DNA from: Straminergon stramineum | Lineage: Eukaryota > Streptophyta > Bryopsida > Hypnales > Calliergonaceae | DNA length: 64,000 nucleotides | Assembly: GCA_963920665.1 (NCBI GenBank) | Contig: OY987269.1 | Coordinates: 932,501 to 996,500, forward strand | Direction: 5' to 3' | Part shown: in pieces, positions 1 through 10,806 of the stretch | Numbering within the stretch: the first letter of the stretch is position 1 | Layout of the letters: every line of letters begins with the position of its first letter | The notes under the pieces: generated by a model | Databases searched by the model: none | Told to the model about the DNA's origin: nothing | The model's input: the letters and a program-made list of their open reading frames with translations, nothing else | Program-made: the position numbers and the translations under genes

Positions 1-1108
1 GAAGTAGTTAGGATTTTAGTTAGTTTGGATTTGAATTTTGAATTTGATTCGGGTTTCCAGGCGTGGGCCTGGGTTCTAGATATCTAGAATCTGACTTTTC
101 GGGTTTTTCGGGAAGTCTGTGATTGGTCACTTGGATTTTCAGGTGGCTTTTTGGCTTTGGGTTTTTGGGTTTTTAAGTGAGGAGTAGGTTTGTTGCCCTC
201 TCATTCCATCCTAGTGCGTATAGTTGTTATCTTGTCATCCTTTCTTTAATCTGAGCCACCAAGTAGACATTTGGAAATTGATTTGTTGTATATCCAACTT
301 TCCTGTGTTTGTTTGTGAGAGCGTTGAAGTGTAAGAGATAGGAGGAGGAAAGGAGGAATCCAAATCTGAGTTGACAAGGATCTAATTTGGGAGAGAACGT
401 TTGTGACGTAGTTTAGGCTTGTGAATACGGTATTGCGCGTAGTGCCTTTAAAACACTGCAACAGAAATCCGGCAAGGAGTGGTGTGGGTGTGAGTCCGGA
501 TTACCAGGGAGGGTTTTGTCTAGAGTTTTGCAACTACTGGCAGAGAAAACCCCATCCTATCCTCCCTAGAAGGTCTGCCAAACCCTAGAATCAGTCTAGT
601 AAACGACTAACAATCCCCCATCAGTTCCGGTTTCTATTGATTTGTCGTTGTAGTAGGTAGGACTTGTTATGGCTCTGAGTGACTTGCCTTCTGGATTGGC
701 CATCCAAGAAGTTGTGAGAGTGTTTCTTGGTCTAATCTAGTGCAATATTTGGTCTAAGTGTGTTTTGTGTAGTTTAGAGAGAGAAGAGAGTGTGAGGAAT
801 ACGAGTGGTGAGTCCCTACCCCTCTACAAGATCAAAGGTGGACCCTCTAAGGGTGAAATAGAGGCACCAAAAACTAGTGTGTGTGAGAAGAGATAGATCC
901 AGATTCTGGAAAGGAGCGGATCCGGATTGGATTCCAGAAAGGTAGTGATTCGGAAAAGAGAGAAAAGAGGTGAAGAGAGAGCTTAAGTTGGTAATACAGA
1001 TAATCTCGGCTTGTAGGAACAATCTGGAATCCCCTAGGATGATATTTCGAGTCATTTTGCGACGTTTTGGTGTTGTAATGGTACTTACACTCCACTATGC
1101 GTAGAACA
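1..1108 (+). mobile_element. Family B LTR-like element, 3' end (copy B4, cut by window start)
   Basis: This is the last third of a family B unit whose 5' part lies left of the window. Bases 5-7 are the stop codon of the element's ORF (AAG then TAG, as in the B2 and B3 copies); the rest is the conserved 3' region of about 1.1 kb. It aligns throughout with 41381-42483 and, reverse-complemented, with 19547-20650 and 23408-24490. The end (…GCGTAGAACA) matches the …CGTACGACA terminus of other copies with two changes. No target duplication can be checked because the other end is missing. Confidence 0.85.
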
Positions 1109-1248
1109 CATGTACCTTAGCAATTTCTTCTATAGAAATCTCTTCATTCTACTTTCGTGGCTTCAACGTTGATCCATGTTCTGTGGGACAAGGTGGCTTT
1201 TTGGAGTGTTTTCCACCCGCACCCCTTTTGTCATGTTAGGTGTAGGAT

Positions 1249-1986
1249 TCAAATCTTTTGATGGAGTCCTAAACCCTCTCCCTCCACACTTACTGAAGAA
1301 GAAGTGCTCTCTACTTTGGTGTTACATGTAGCACCTGGCTCTACCGCCTTCATTTTTCCATGCACAACTTCTGCACTACGCACTTTGGATTGAAGAAGGA
1401 TGTGAATCTGGTCCACAACATCCTTTGATGCGGCACTTGCTTCATATGCTCTAGAGAATTGTGCCTTTGGATTGAACATATTAGATATGTCTTTTTGATG
1501 TCGACCAATTGCAAATGGAATTGTCGCTACCTTAGGGTATGTGCTCCATTCCACCTTGCGAAACAAAATTTGTTTAGCATAAACTATACTTGCCAAGTTG
1601 TAGTTAATTATGCCCTTATTCATAGCCTTATTTGAAAAAAAGATTTACCACACCTCCGTTAATTGATGGACAAAATGATCACTAAGACAATTTGCCGATT
1701 TAAAACAATATTTATAAGTGTGAAGAGGGTGACAATCTCGAGGCTACAACTTCCCAATGTGATACATTTTCACATATTTTTTGCACAACTTGAAGGTCTA
1801 GAACTCCACATCCTCCGTCTCCCAATTGGTCTCTACCTTGATGTTGACGTCATCCAAAATGTCAAAATGAAATTGTTGTCCTGCCCCCTTTGGTTTAGAA
1901 CTCTTATTGCTTTCAACTATAGCACCATCTGCACCTATCATGACTGCTTGATTGTTGAGCGTCTTCTTAGAACTTGAAGTTTCCAT
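1249..1986 (-). pseudogene. Decayed gene of unrecognised family H (copy H1)
   Basis: On the minus strand two open pieces, 1986-1798 (62 residues) and 1623-1249 (124 residues), are joined by a stretch with stops. The stretch at about 1793-1737 reads CKKYVKMYHIGKL, and the second open piece begins near INYNLASIVYAKQIL. Both blocks occur in the same order in the ORF at 5843-6253 on the other strand (CKQYVKMSHIAKL, then MNYSTMATVWAEIVL), so these are two copies of one family. I do not recognise the family. The CxxC-like block followed by an acidic, low-complexity tail in copy H2 could suit a transposon-borne protein, but that is a guess. A GC-rich islet (about 2245-2440) lies just upstream of this copy. 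Confidence 0.5.
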
Positions 1987-2244
1987 TTTCCAACTTCACA
2001 CCCTTTGAATAGTTCTTCAGAAATAAAAAATGAATACCATGTTTACATGTCTGTACGTAACCAAAGTAGTAAATCCAATGTGTAATGAAAGATATTTGAC
2101 CCCCACTCTCCACCACGTAGGAGCAACTAGCGCGTGAATCAATAGTAGCACATCCAATATGGCTATGATGCCCAATGGGAGATTGAAAGTGAGGAGAAAG
2201 CCCTTGGTCGTCCACCAATATACTTGTCCGCTCCTAGATCTAGA

Positions 2245-2440
2245 GTAGGTCTAGGATTGGACTTGTCTTGGACCACGCGGATATAGCCCAACCATGGTAG
2301 ATGGCCAACTGGATGGACAGGTCGACTGTGTCCGCGGAGAGGACAAGAAGACGGGCAGATAGACCTCCACCATCCACTTTCACAACCCGACGGGCGGATA
2401 GGCGGACCGCTTCTGGCGGACCAACAATCTTTCCCACCAA
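2245..2440. other. GC-rich islet upstream of H1
   Basis: About 200 bp of GC-rich sequence with repeated TCCGCC/GGCGGA and CGGACA motifs in otherwise AT-rich DNA. Islets of similar make-up lie at 5455-5690 (upstream of H2) and 8285-8440 (upstream of the kinase-like pseudogene, with a TATA box). They may be remnants of promoters. No alignable core was found by eye, so the link rests on composition and position. Confidence 0.35.
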
Positions 2441-2519
2441 ATATTTCAAATTTGGGGGATTTTGGAGACCATTAGGCATAGGATTCTCTCAAATACATTT
2501 TTCTAGCCAATCAAATTCT

Positions 2520-3008
2520 CCTTAATATCCTACAATTAGAAATTTTTAGTATCCAATGTTTTAGCCTTTAATCAAGCAAATTAAAATAGAAATAGAGAAG
2601 TTATTACAAGAATCCAAGTATGCATTTAGAGAGCTTGAAGTTTTCTAGATTAGGGTGAAATCCTAAACCCTAAACCCTAAACCCTACTAACCCTTAAGCC
2701 CTTACCTACTCCATTTTAGCAAATGCCATCATTTTTAGAAGATTGCAAATTTGGATTCAAAATGATTTGATTTATTTAGTATAAATTCAAACTAGATATG
2801 TTGGACAATGGAGATTGCAAAGGTCATAAAACTAGAAAAGCCACAATATCATTGATGAATGATGAAGTGAAAGATTATAAGGTTTAAAGGTGAGATTGAC
2901 TTAAGTATTTTGAATTCTTAAAGTTCCATTGTTTGATCACTTAGCAAAATGGATTTCAGCCATGTTTTCATGAATTTATTGTTTGATAGGATTTTCTTAA
3001 AGTTCTTT
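2520..3008. other. AT-rich intergenic DNA, no gene seen
   Basis: No coding pattern was found. It contains the short telomere-like run at 2662-2685. Confidence 0.5.
2662..2685 (-). repeat. Short interstitial telomere-like repeat
   Basis: About three and a half consecutive copies of CCCTAAA, the complement of the plant telomere unit TTTAGGG. It is too short to mark a chromosome end. It may be a repair scar or chance, and it supports a plant origin only weakly. Confidence 0.6.
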
Positions 3009-3677
3009 TTAAACCCTAAATGCCTGAAGCACAAAATTCAGGTGTTCCAAAAACGTTGAAGTTAAATAAAACCCAACCAAAATACCAAATTGCAATTATT
3101 CTTAGTTTATATTTTAATTATTTGTGGAAAATTATTTTTGAAGTCTAGTTTTAGGATCAACAAGCCGATCTTATTATCTTAAAAATGAATGATTATGTTT
3201 TTTCTATTGAAGACTTTGTGCAAGGATGCCATTGCAATCTTTACTTCCCATAGTATTGAGGGCTCTTGAAAATCAGCTTCAAATACACTAGATCTAAGGT
3301 CTTTGAGGAAAAATGACAATAGAAATTCATTTAAAAAGATCAAAGAAGATATTTTGAAAAAACATAAGTTTATTGGGTTTGTGTGTGCTAAGCCCTATAA
3401 TTTTTTTAGTGACGAACTTTTGAGAATTTACATGCAAATAGAGAAATGAAAAAAATTCATACTTTTTACACCCTTATGATCAAACATTATAATCTTTCAA
3501 TCTAAAAGTGATATTGTTATGTTTTTATTTCCTATGTGATCTCTAACATGTCTAGTTTGAATTTGTACCATTACAATTAAAAAGAAATTGGTATAATTTA
3601 TTAAAATATTGAGTTTGTATTCAATTTAGAGCAAATTTCAAGAAGCTCCACACAAGCCTTGGACATTTAGGGGTTAA
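3009..3677. mobile_element. TTAA-flanked MITE-like element (family G, copy G0)
   Basis: Left end TTAAACCCTAAATGCCTGAAGC-like and right end GCCTTGGACATTTAGGGGTTAA are imperfect inverted repeats starting next to TTAA. The ends match those of G1, G2 and G3 in this window. The interior is AT-rich with no ORF, so it would be non-autonomous. Confidence 0.5.
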
Positions 3678-4011
3678 GATAGAATGATAGATAAACACAT
3701 CACCTTTTCTAGAAATCTAAAATGTTATTGTTCTTTCAATCCTTACAGGGGAGAGAAAGTTATAAAACATTGACCCAACTACACAACACCTGAAGAAGCC
3801 TTGGTTTTAAACTTTTAGTTTGGCATTCACAAAAAAAACCCTCAAAGGACCTTAGATTTAAACCAAAAGATTTCAAAGAAGACATATTTTTATGTACATA
3901 AAATGCTTTAAATCATTCCATCTTAGATTTGTTTTGCAAAACTTAGAGAGAAGCATAATTTCCAAGCGAATAGAGCATGTTCTGAATTAAATAATTTGTA
4001 GAATTCATTAG

Positions 4012-4596
4012 TTAACCCCTAAAGGACCAAGGCCATTTTTCTATGAAAAAACACTCAAAACCATCATTTTTGTTGCGTTCATCCTAGAGACCTAAAAAAA
4101 TACTTTTATTAGAATCTAACGGAAGGATACTTTATACTTTACTTGTCTCAAACCAAGTGGTAAAAATTTCATGAAGTTTGACCTTGCAGATTGAAATATA
4201 TTAGCATTCAAAGTTTTTTTTCAAGGAGATGCTCATATTGCCTCAAAAACAAGATTGTTCATAACTTTCACATCACCAATCAAAATGGAATGAATCAAAG
4301 CTTGACATGTAGACAAAAATATAATCTATAAGAGCAAAAAAATTGAAAAATGTAATTTCAATTTTTTGTGAATTTATTTTTCTGTCCGTTGACATGAAAA
4401 TTATGTTTAAGATGGCATAACTTTTGCTCCTAGGCAGCAATTGAAATAAAAATTATATTTCCACAAAGGCACAAACCTAATCATTTTTTCTATCTTATAA
4501 GAAAGTTTTAAAAAGTTTCACTAAAAATTGAGGTCCTAGAAACTTGCTCAAAATCCATTTTGTCTACCGAGGGGACAATGGTCCTTTAGGGGTAAA
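4012..4596. mobile_element. TTAA-flanked MITE-like element (family G, copy G1)
   Basis: It begins TTAACCCCTAAAGGACCAAGG and ends …ATGGTCCTTTAGGGG followed by TAAA, a clear terminal inverted repeat. Part of the interior (around 4260-4320) resembles the interior of G2 (around 47930-47990), including a shared ATAACTTTCA…AATCAAAATGGAATGA pattern, so the two are true relatives. Confidence 0.6.
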
Positions 4597-5454
4597 CTCC
4601 ATTTTAGGATGAACGATTTTTCATCCCCACGCTCCCAAAAAAGACCACATTCATTGCCATAACAATCTCATAATTCACATTAGCATATGTTAATTATTTA
4701 GAATGTCCTAGAATCTTTAACCTATGTGTAGTGAACAAATTTTCTAAGAGTGAAACTTTGAGTGTCTTTGTTGATATATTTAATTCATACTTTGAACTCA
4801 ATGTTTGATCATGCATTTATGTAAAGTTAGTAATTCTAAGCCCTTCATTAAAAAAATAATAAATTTGAAGCCCTCTGTTATAATAAATAAAAATTGAAGT
4901 GAAAGGGGCTCAAAGTTTGAATAATTAATAAATATAATAGCGAAATATGCAAAAATGGAAAACCATCTTTCGTTCACTTTACATATCATAATGTTGCAAT
5001 CTACATTGTTGAAGGCTTTAAAGATTCTTCCACACATTGTCATTTTCAGTTTCTCACAGTACTATAGTATAAGATGCAAATAGTTAAACATTCCCTCACC
5101 TCTAAATTTAAAAAATAATTCTTTGGCTCTTCACTATTATTATTTGTTAATGCTATGTAACTAATGTAAGTGTCAATTTTGAGTGGTTTCTTATGAAATA
5201 ATGGGTTGTGAACTAAAGGGGTTATGTGTTACAAATAGAGTCGTACTTCGTTTTTGGTGTTATGGACCTCTATGTTTGTGGAAAAAAAATGATTTACAAC
5301 GAAGATGCACTTTAGATTTTCAATGAAAAAAATTTGAAATGGGATTTGTAAAATTTAATTTGGATTCGTCAAGTCTTTGTTTAATTTGCTTTCCATCTTT
5401 CATTTCATAGTTTGATTGTTTGAACTTTGAAGATTCACTAACTATGCATTAGAA
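4597..5454. other. AT-rich intergenic DNA, no gene seen
   Basis: Homopolymer-rich AT sequence. No coding region, inverted repeat or RNA gene could be supported. Confidence 0.5.
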
Positions 5455-5690
5455 ATAAGAGCCATGTCCGCCGACTGCCCGTCCGCCAATGGGCCATCTG
5501 CAGAGCAAAGGGACCTCCTGTCCTCTCCAATCGTCCAGACCGTGCGATGTGACAGGCCAAGGCATTCTGGCCGTTAGATCTTCCCATCCACTGTCCTCCC
5601 GTTCGATTCGGATATCGACGTCGGCTTGGGCAGACAATACAAAAGGAGGCACGGACAGCATGGTCCACACAATTGTTTGCCTTCTAGAGT
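5455..5690. other. GC-rich islet upstream of H2
   Basis: GC-rich block with GTCCGCC repeats, ending about 150 bp before the ATG of the H2 pseudogene. It resembles the islets at 2245-2440 and 8285-8440 in make-up and in lying upstream of a decayed gene. A promoter role is an inference. Confidence 0.35.
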
Positions 5691-5842
5691 GGATTGATCT
5701 AGCACCAATTGGTATCTACATGCCCCTTCTAACTTATAGTGTGATCAACTATGAATGAATTAACTTAATTTACTTATAATTTTTTCATTACTTTCTAAAT
5801 TTTAAAATTTATAAACTTCTCATTTGAACTTTGGATTAAGAG

Positions 5843-6979
5843 ATGACAAGACAGGTTACCATGCTTTCTAAAGGAATTCCCAATCCTTTCAAAAAGAGTA
5901 CAAAGGAGAAATCACAAGACATGGATTGGGATGCTTTTTTCGATGAATTCAAGGTAGTCGAAGAGGGTTGGCAATATGAGCCCCCAAAAGTATGGTCTTG
6001 TACAATGTGCAAGCAATATGTGAAAATGTCACACATTGCAAAATTGTGGCCAACAGAATACATGCAAGCATTAGAGCAACAAAGGAAACATTGGGAAGGT
6101 CCTATGAATACCTACAAGAGTATACATTTTGTACAAAGGTATGAGGAGGTTTGGGCACCTTGCAATTTAGGTGCCTCTAAACCAAATATCATGAACTATT
6201 CTACCATGGCCACGGTTTGGGCAGAGATTGTACTCCAAAGAGATGTTGACTAGCGTACAGATATAGGGAAGGTCAAAAAGTCCAAAATGACCTATGATAA
6301 GGTAGTAATATACACTAATTGGGTTGGCCCAAGCGATTCTATGCTGACCTGGTCTAATCGTGGTCAATTTGGATTTCCACCGAAATCAATGCTAGATGCA
6401 GAGGATGATTCTAATTCTGATGATGATGATAATGAAGAAAACTTGCCACCTCCACCTCCCCTTCTAGAGAGGCACAAACGCCAAGACGAACGTGAAGACA
6501 TCGACTTCTACAATCAAATGCGAGAGGCAATGAGAAACAGATAAGTGTGGTGGATCAAGGTCAACCACGTCAGCAATCGTCACCACCCCGACATGATTGT
6601 GATGCACATCACCCGCAATATGGAGGAGGAAGTTCACAATTTAGCAATAACCTTCACGATGACTTTCAAAACGTAGGAGGCCATGGAAGCACAAGGTAAA
6701 TGAACTATGGTGGTTCTCAATATGGCGGCTTTAGTATTATCCAGGGATGGGGGGGCAAGACTCATATGGGCCTCCCAGAAGCTCATACTGTAGTGGTTCA
6801 TGTTAACAGGGGACTAGAGGGTTAGAAGAGAATGCACCACCTCCTCCTCCAACATTTAGAAGTCCATACTTTGGAAATTATGGACAAGGATGAGGGTCAA
6901 GTGGATATGGGCTATATGCTAGCTCTGATTCCACGCCTCACGATCATAAAGATGATAGTAGTACTGATTCAGAATAAAA
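5843..6979 (+). pseudogene. Decayed gene of unrecognised family H (copy H2)
   Basis: The reading frame opens at 5843 and runs 136 residues to a stop at about 6251, then reopens (6287-6544) into an acidic run, a proline run (PPPPPLLERHKRQ) and a stop. Beyond this, shifting frame, a glycine/tyrosine-rich tail can be followed (NYGGSQYGGF, later FGNYGQG, SSGYG) to SSTDSE and a stop near 6975. It shares two blocks with H1 on the opposite strand. The segment KMTYDKVVIYTN recalls the C-terminal end of plant hAT transposases, but the other hAT landmarks are absent. The stops and frameshifts show it is dead. Confidence 0.5.
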
Positions 6980-7389
6980 TATAGTGTAGTTTGGTTACTT
7001 TGGTAGAACAGTATAAGATGTTTTTTGATGTAGAGGTAGGTTACAAATTTTCTAATATTGTTGAAGTGTAAACAGTGACAATTATAGGATAATAATGTCA
7101 CTGTCTGCAAATACAAATCTTGCAAGCATGTTAGATTTTGAAATGTGTAGTTTTCTCATTCGGAGGTGAATGCTCAAATGGATCTTAGGAATTCATGATA
7201 AATGCAAGTAATTAGATGAACTTTTCAGCTTTTTCACTTAACTACATCACTAGAAGTCCATGAAGAATCACAACTTCATCAATTTATGAAGTAATTGAAT
7301 GATGTGATACAAACATTGAAATTTTGTAGAGTATAACTGTATAGGCGATACTATAGAAGTATCCTATTTATTTTCTAAATGATAAGGCT
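6980..7389. other. AT-rich intergenic DNA, no gene seen
   Basis: Nothing beyond the tail of H2 could be supported here. Confidence 0.4.
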
Positions 7390-8210
7390 TTAACCCCTAA
7401 CTGCCCAATCGACCATATGTGGTTGATTTGAAATTTCAAGCTCATTTTTGTGTAGGCAATTAAATTCCTGTGACCGGTTTAAAAAAAAATTTCAGGCAGT
7501 TTTAAGGATTCATTATGGAAAACTTTCATTTTTCATTGAGAAAAGTACATATTCAATTATTGAGAGGTCTTCAAAGCCATATGCGTACTAAAAGTGGAGT
7601 ATAAAGCTTGCTAATTTTACTTCATTTCCCAGCTTTATACAAAGCTTGGCAATTTCAGTTGATTTGAAATCTAAGAAATTTTTCTTATCCATTTGCTTTG
7701 AGAATGGTCCCAATGAAAAGTTAAAAGTCTTTTCATGATTTTCACCATTGAAAATTTCAACATGCAAGTGTTGATTTGAAGCTATTTGCAATTTCTACTT
7801 ATAAACAAAAATTACATTTCAACAATTGCAAGGTGGATTGTGTAATGAGTTTTGTTTTTTTCATGTGAAATTAAGTTTTTTGGAAGTACATTTTAGTGTG
7901 CTAACACTCTTTGAAGTTGGTCATGTTACCTCCAATCCCCCAAAACATATATATGCAAATTTTTGAAACATTGTGTACAAAGACAACATACTAAAAATAG
8001 AAAATGTATATTTTCCTTTGTATAATCTCACAACTCCTAGGAGACTTCGCACTCAAAATTGGTGTGCATACTAATAAACAAGCTCTATTAACATCTATAT
8101 GGTTAGATTTGGAAAAAAACATAATTTGCTTCATTGAGAATAACTACGAGCCAATGCTCTTTTTTCATAGTCAAAACACACTTGAAAAGGCTTGGGCATT
8201 TAAAGGTTAA
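7390..8210. mobile_element. TTAA-flanked MITE-like element (family G, copy G3)
   Basis: Left end TTAACCCCTAACTGCCCAA and right end TTGGGCATTTAAAGGTTAA form an imperfect inverted repeat beginning at TTAA on both sides. The interior is AT-rich with no credible ORF. Confidence 0.45.
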
Positions 8211-8284
8211 CTTCTTTAAATACGGAAAAGAAAATGTTCACTACATTGTCTATAGAATTCCCAATGAAATGATCCCAATGTCTT

Positions 8285-8440
8285 GAGGTGACTATCTGAT
8301 CGGATGGATGAGTTTGGCGGATGGGTTGACCGTCTGATTGGGTGGATGATCGGCCATCCACCCAATTAGATGGGCTCTGTCCGCTCAATGACACAGACGA
8401 GAGGAGGCCATCTCCCTCATATAAAAGGGGCAGATGAGCC
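8285..8440 (+). promoter_or_regulatory. Putative promoter of the kinase-like pseudogene
   Basis: A GC-rich block of GGATGG/TCCGCC motifs ends in a TATA box (TATAAAA at 8420-8426). The ATG of the kinase-like pseudogene follows at 8611, about 190 bp downstream, a usual spacing with a short leader. Its function is inferred from position only. Confidence 0.45.
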
Positions 8441-9614
8441 GTCTACCCTTCACTTTTGTTGTCCCCCTTGCTTGCAAATGAGAGTGGAGAGCTTGGTGGC
8501 TTGACCTCCATTGGCTCTTTTTTTCAGGAGGGTGAGAGTCTAATTATGGGGGTAATTATTATCATTTTCTTCTAAAAATTGTGATGATAAACATGTTATC
8601 ACTTCATCACGATGCCAAGGGTCAAGAAGGTTGCAAAGGGAAAACAAGTGGTGCTTTCTAGTGAATACACTAGGGACAATCTGTGAGTGTTTATTTACCC
8701 ACCCATGGTAAACAACTTCCACAACAGGTTCTTTTTGTTTTGTCTTAATTTTATTTACTAATGGGTGTCTAAGCATTTTCCACTAAGCCTTCCAAGCAAT
8801 GGACTCTTTTCCTAAATCCTAAGCTAAAAAAAATCATTGGAAACAAATATTTTCACAAAGATGAGTTCTAAATAACATAAAAATTTTCTACTAAATTTGT
8901 ATTAATTGACCTACTTTGAAAATTAATATAATTTAGATTATTTAGTAACTTACCTCATATTGGAAGTTATTTTGCTCGTTGTTGTATAAATCATTGAGTT
9001 CTCCTTCATTTGCCATTTTTTTGCTTATAGCTTAAAGAGTGGATTTTAATTACAAGTTGGCGGAATATGGCTAACGGAGGTTTTTTCTATCCCTTCACTA
9101 TTTAAACTTATTCTATTCTACAAGTTGATTTGGAAGGATATGGTTTTCGATAAGATTTCACTAATTCAAGGCAACTTTCTAATCTATCCTATTTTCTATG
9201 GTTCTAATCGATTCTTTAAGATTTTCTTGATTTCTACCTAATTTCTATCTAAACTCAAGCTTTTGTACTCCTCCTTCATTCTATCATGCAACTTTGAGTT
9301 TGTGACTTCTAATCTTGTTGTGCACTTGCTACAACTTCTAAGAGAGAAAGAGTGGTGAGATTAGTATTGGTTTCTATTTTTTCTCCAAACTATGATAGTT
9401 TTCCTTCTCAACCTATTCCTATGGCTAACCTATTTTAATTCTACTTTAAACTTGTTTGATTTCGATTTTGGTTTTGTACCTCTCTATTCTTCCTCTCTTC
9501 TATTCTTCCTCTCCTCTATCCTTCCTAGATTTAGTCTACCTTCTTCTCTATCTTAGTCTAAAATTTCAAAAATAAAAACAAAAACAAAAAACATAACGAA
9601 CCTAAAATAAAAAT

Positions 9615-9945
9615 TTGGATGGGGAGGTGATTAACCCCTCCCCTGCTCCTGCTCTGGCCCTGGGGCTCCCTTGGCTGGGCGAGCACCCCTGCTGGCCGAG
9701 CTCCCAACGGCTGGCCGGGGGCTCCCCTTCACAGCCGGGGCTTCCCCCACAGGCCGGGGCTCCCCTTGCAGCCCGGGGGCTCTTGCCAGGGGGCTTCCCT
9801 GCAGTGGGGGCTTCCCTGCCCGCCACCTGGCGCCGGGCTCCCACTGTGGCCGGGGCTCCCACTGTGGCCGGCGGGGCTCCTGCTGCTGGCCTGCGGGGCT
9901 ATGGCTGGCCGGGGGGGGGGCTCCTGCTGTTGCCTGCGGGGCTCT
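9615..9945. repeat. GC-rich minisatellite inside D1
   Basis: Imperfect tandem copies of a unit near GGCCGGGGCTCCC plus a short variable spacer, including a run of ten G. The open frames on both strands here (86-123 codons) come from the lack of AT-rich stop codons and are not genes. D3 and D6 carry different repeats at the equivalent place. Confidence 0.75.
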
Positions 9946-10789
9946 GTTTTTTTCTCTCTTTTTATTTTATTTTTTTTAATTTTTAATTTTTGTTGGTTTT
10001 TGTTTTGTTCTTATTTGATTTTTTCTCAACTTTGTCTAGGGAGAATTTGATGAACTAATCTTCCTATCTTCTCATGGAACTAAAAAAAATTTGTAAGAAG
10101 GAGATTTTGATGAGATTTCTTTTTATACTAACTGGGTGAACTTCTTAACACTCTTGTTCTTAAGGTTCAAAGCTCCGCTATGTTTTCCCAAAGCCCACTA
10201 AATTCTATTTAATTCTAAAAAAGCAAATTCAAAGCTTCGCCGTGTTCCTTCAAAGCCCACGAAATTTCTATCTAATTCTACAAACTAAATTCAAAGCTTC
10301 GCCGTGTTATAGTAAGCACGGAAAATAACACACACAAAGATTTTGACAAAAGAACTTAAAGGAAGATGAATCAAAAGTGTTAGTACAAAAATTAGTACAA
10401 AAACTATAAACATAACAAGCTAGAGGTTTTCCCTAAGCAGCATCGCCAGTCATAAGGGAAGGATCCTCTAGAGTTAGTGTACAATACTCAAGTCCTAAAC
10501 AAGGACTTGAATAAACAACAAATATACTAAAGAAAGAGTTAGTACAACCAAAATACTACCAAATTTCAACCAAAATCTTCAAAAACAAGTACAAAGACAA
10601 CACATAAGACTTGAAGGGACCCCAATGTCCTTCAATGCTTACAAAATAGCAACAAAAGGAGCTTGAAATGCTCCAAAATCACCACGTTTACAACTTTGGC
10701 TCAAAAATGCCAAAAGTCCACAATTAATGGATCAACGTGTTTACAAAGCCAAAATAATGGCTAGAAAGGGTGATTTGAGAGAAGAATGA

Positions 10790-10806
10790 GTGCCCTTATA
10801 TACTCT
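10790..10806 (-). promoter_or_regulatory. TATA box of LTR D1
   Basis: GAGTATATAAGGGCA on the minus strand. The same context (AGAGTATAAAAGGGC) recurs at 29996-30010 in D3, and close variants occur in D2 and D6, so it is a conserved LTR promoter. Confidence 0.6.

Noticed and set aside
816..1095. Minus-strand frames in the 3' end of B4, with a relative at 19633-19839
   Set aside because: They follow the conserved non-coding 3' region of family B, overlap in two frames and lack a constant start.
9602..10050. Overlapping frames of 86-123 codons on both strands
   Set aside because: They lie in a GC-rich minisatellite inside D1, are repetitive in every frame, and have no counterpart in D3 or D6.
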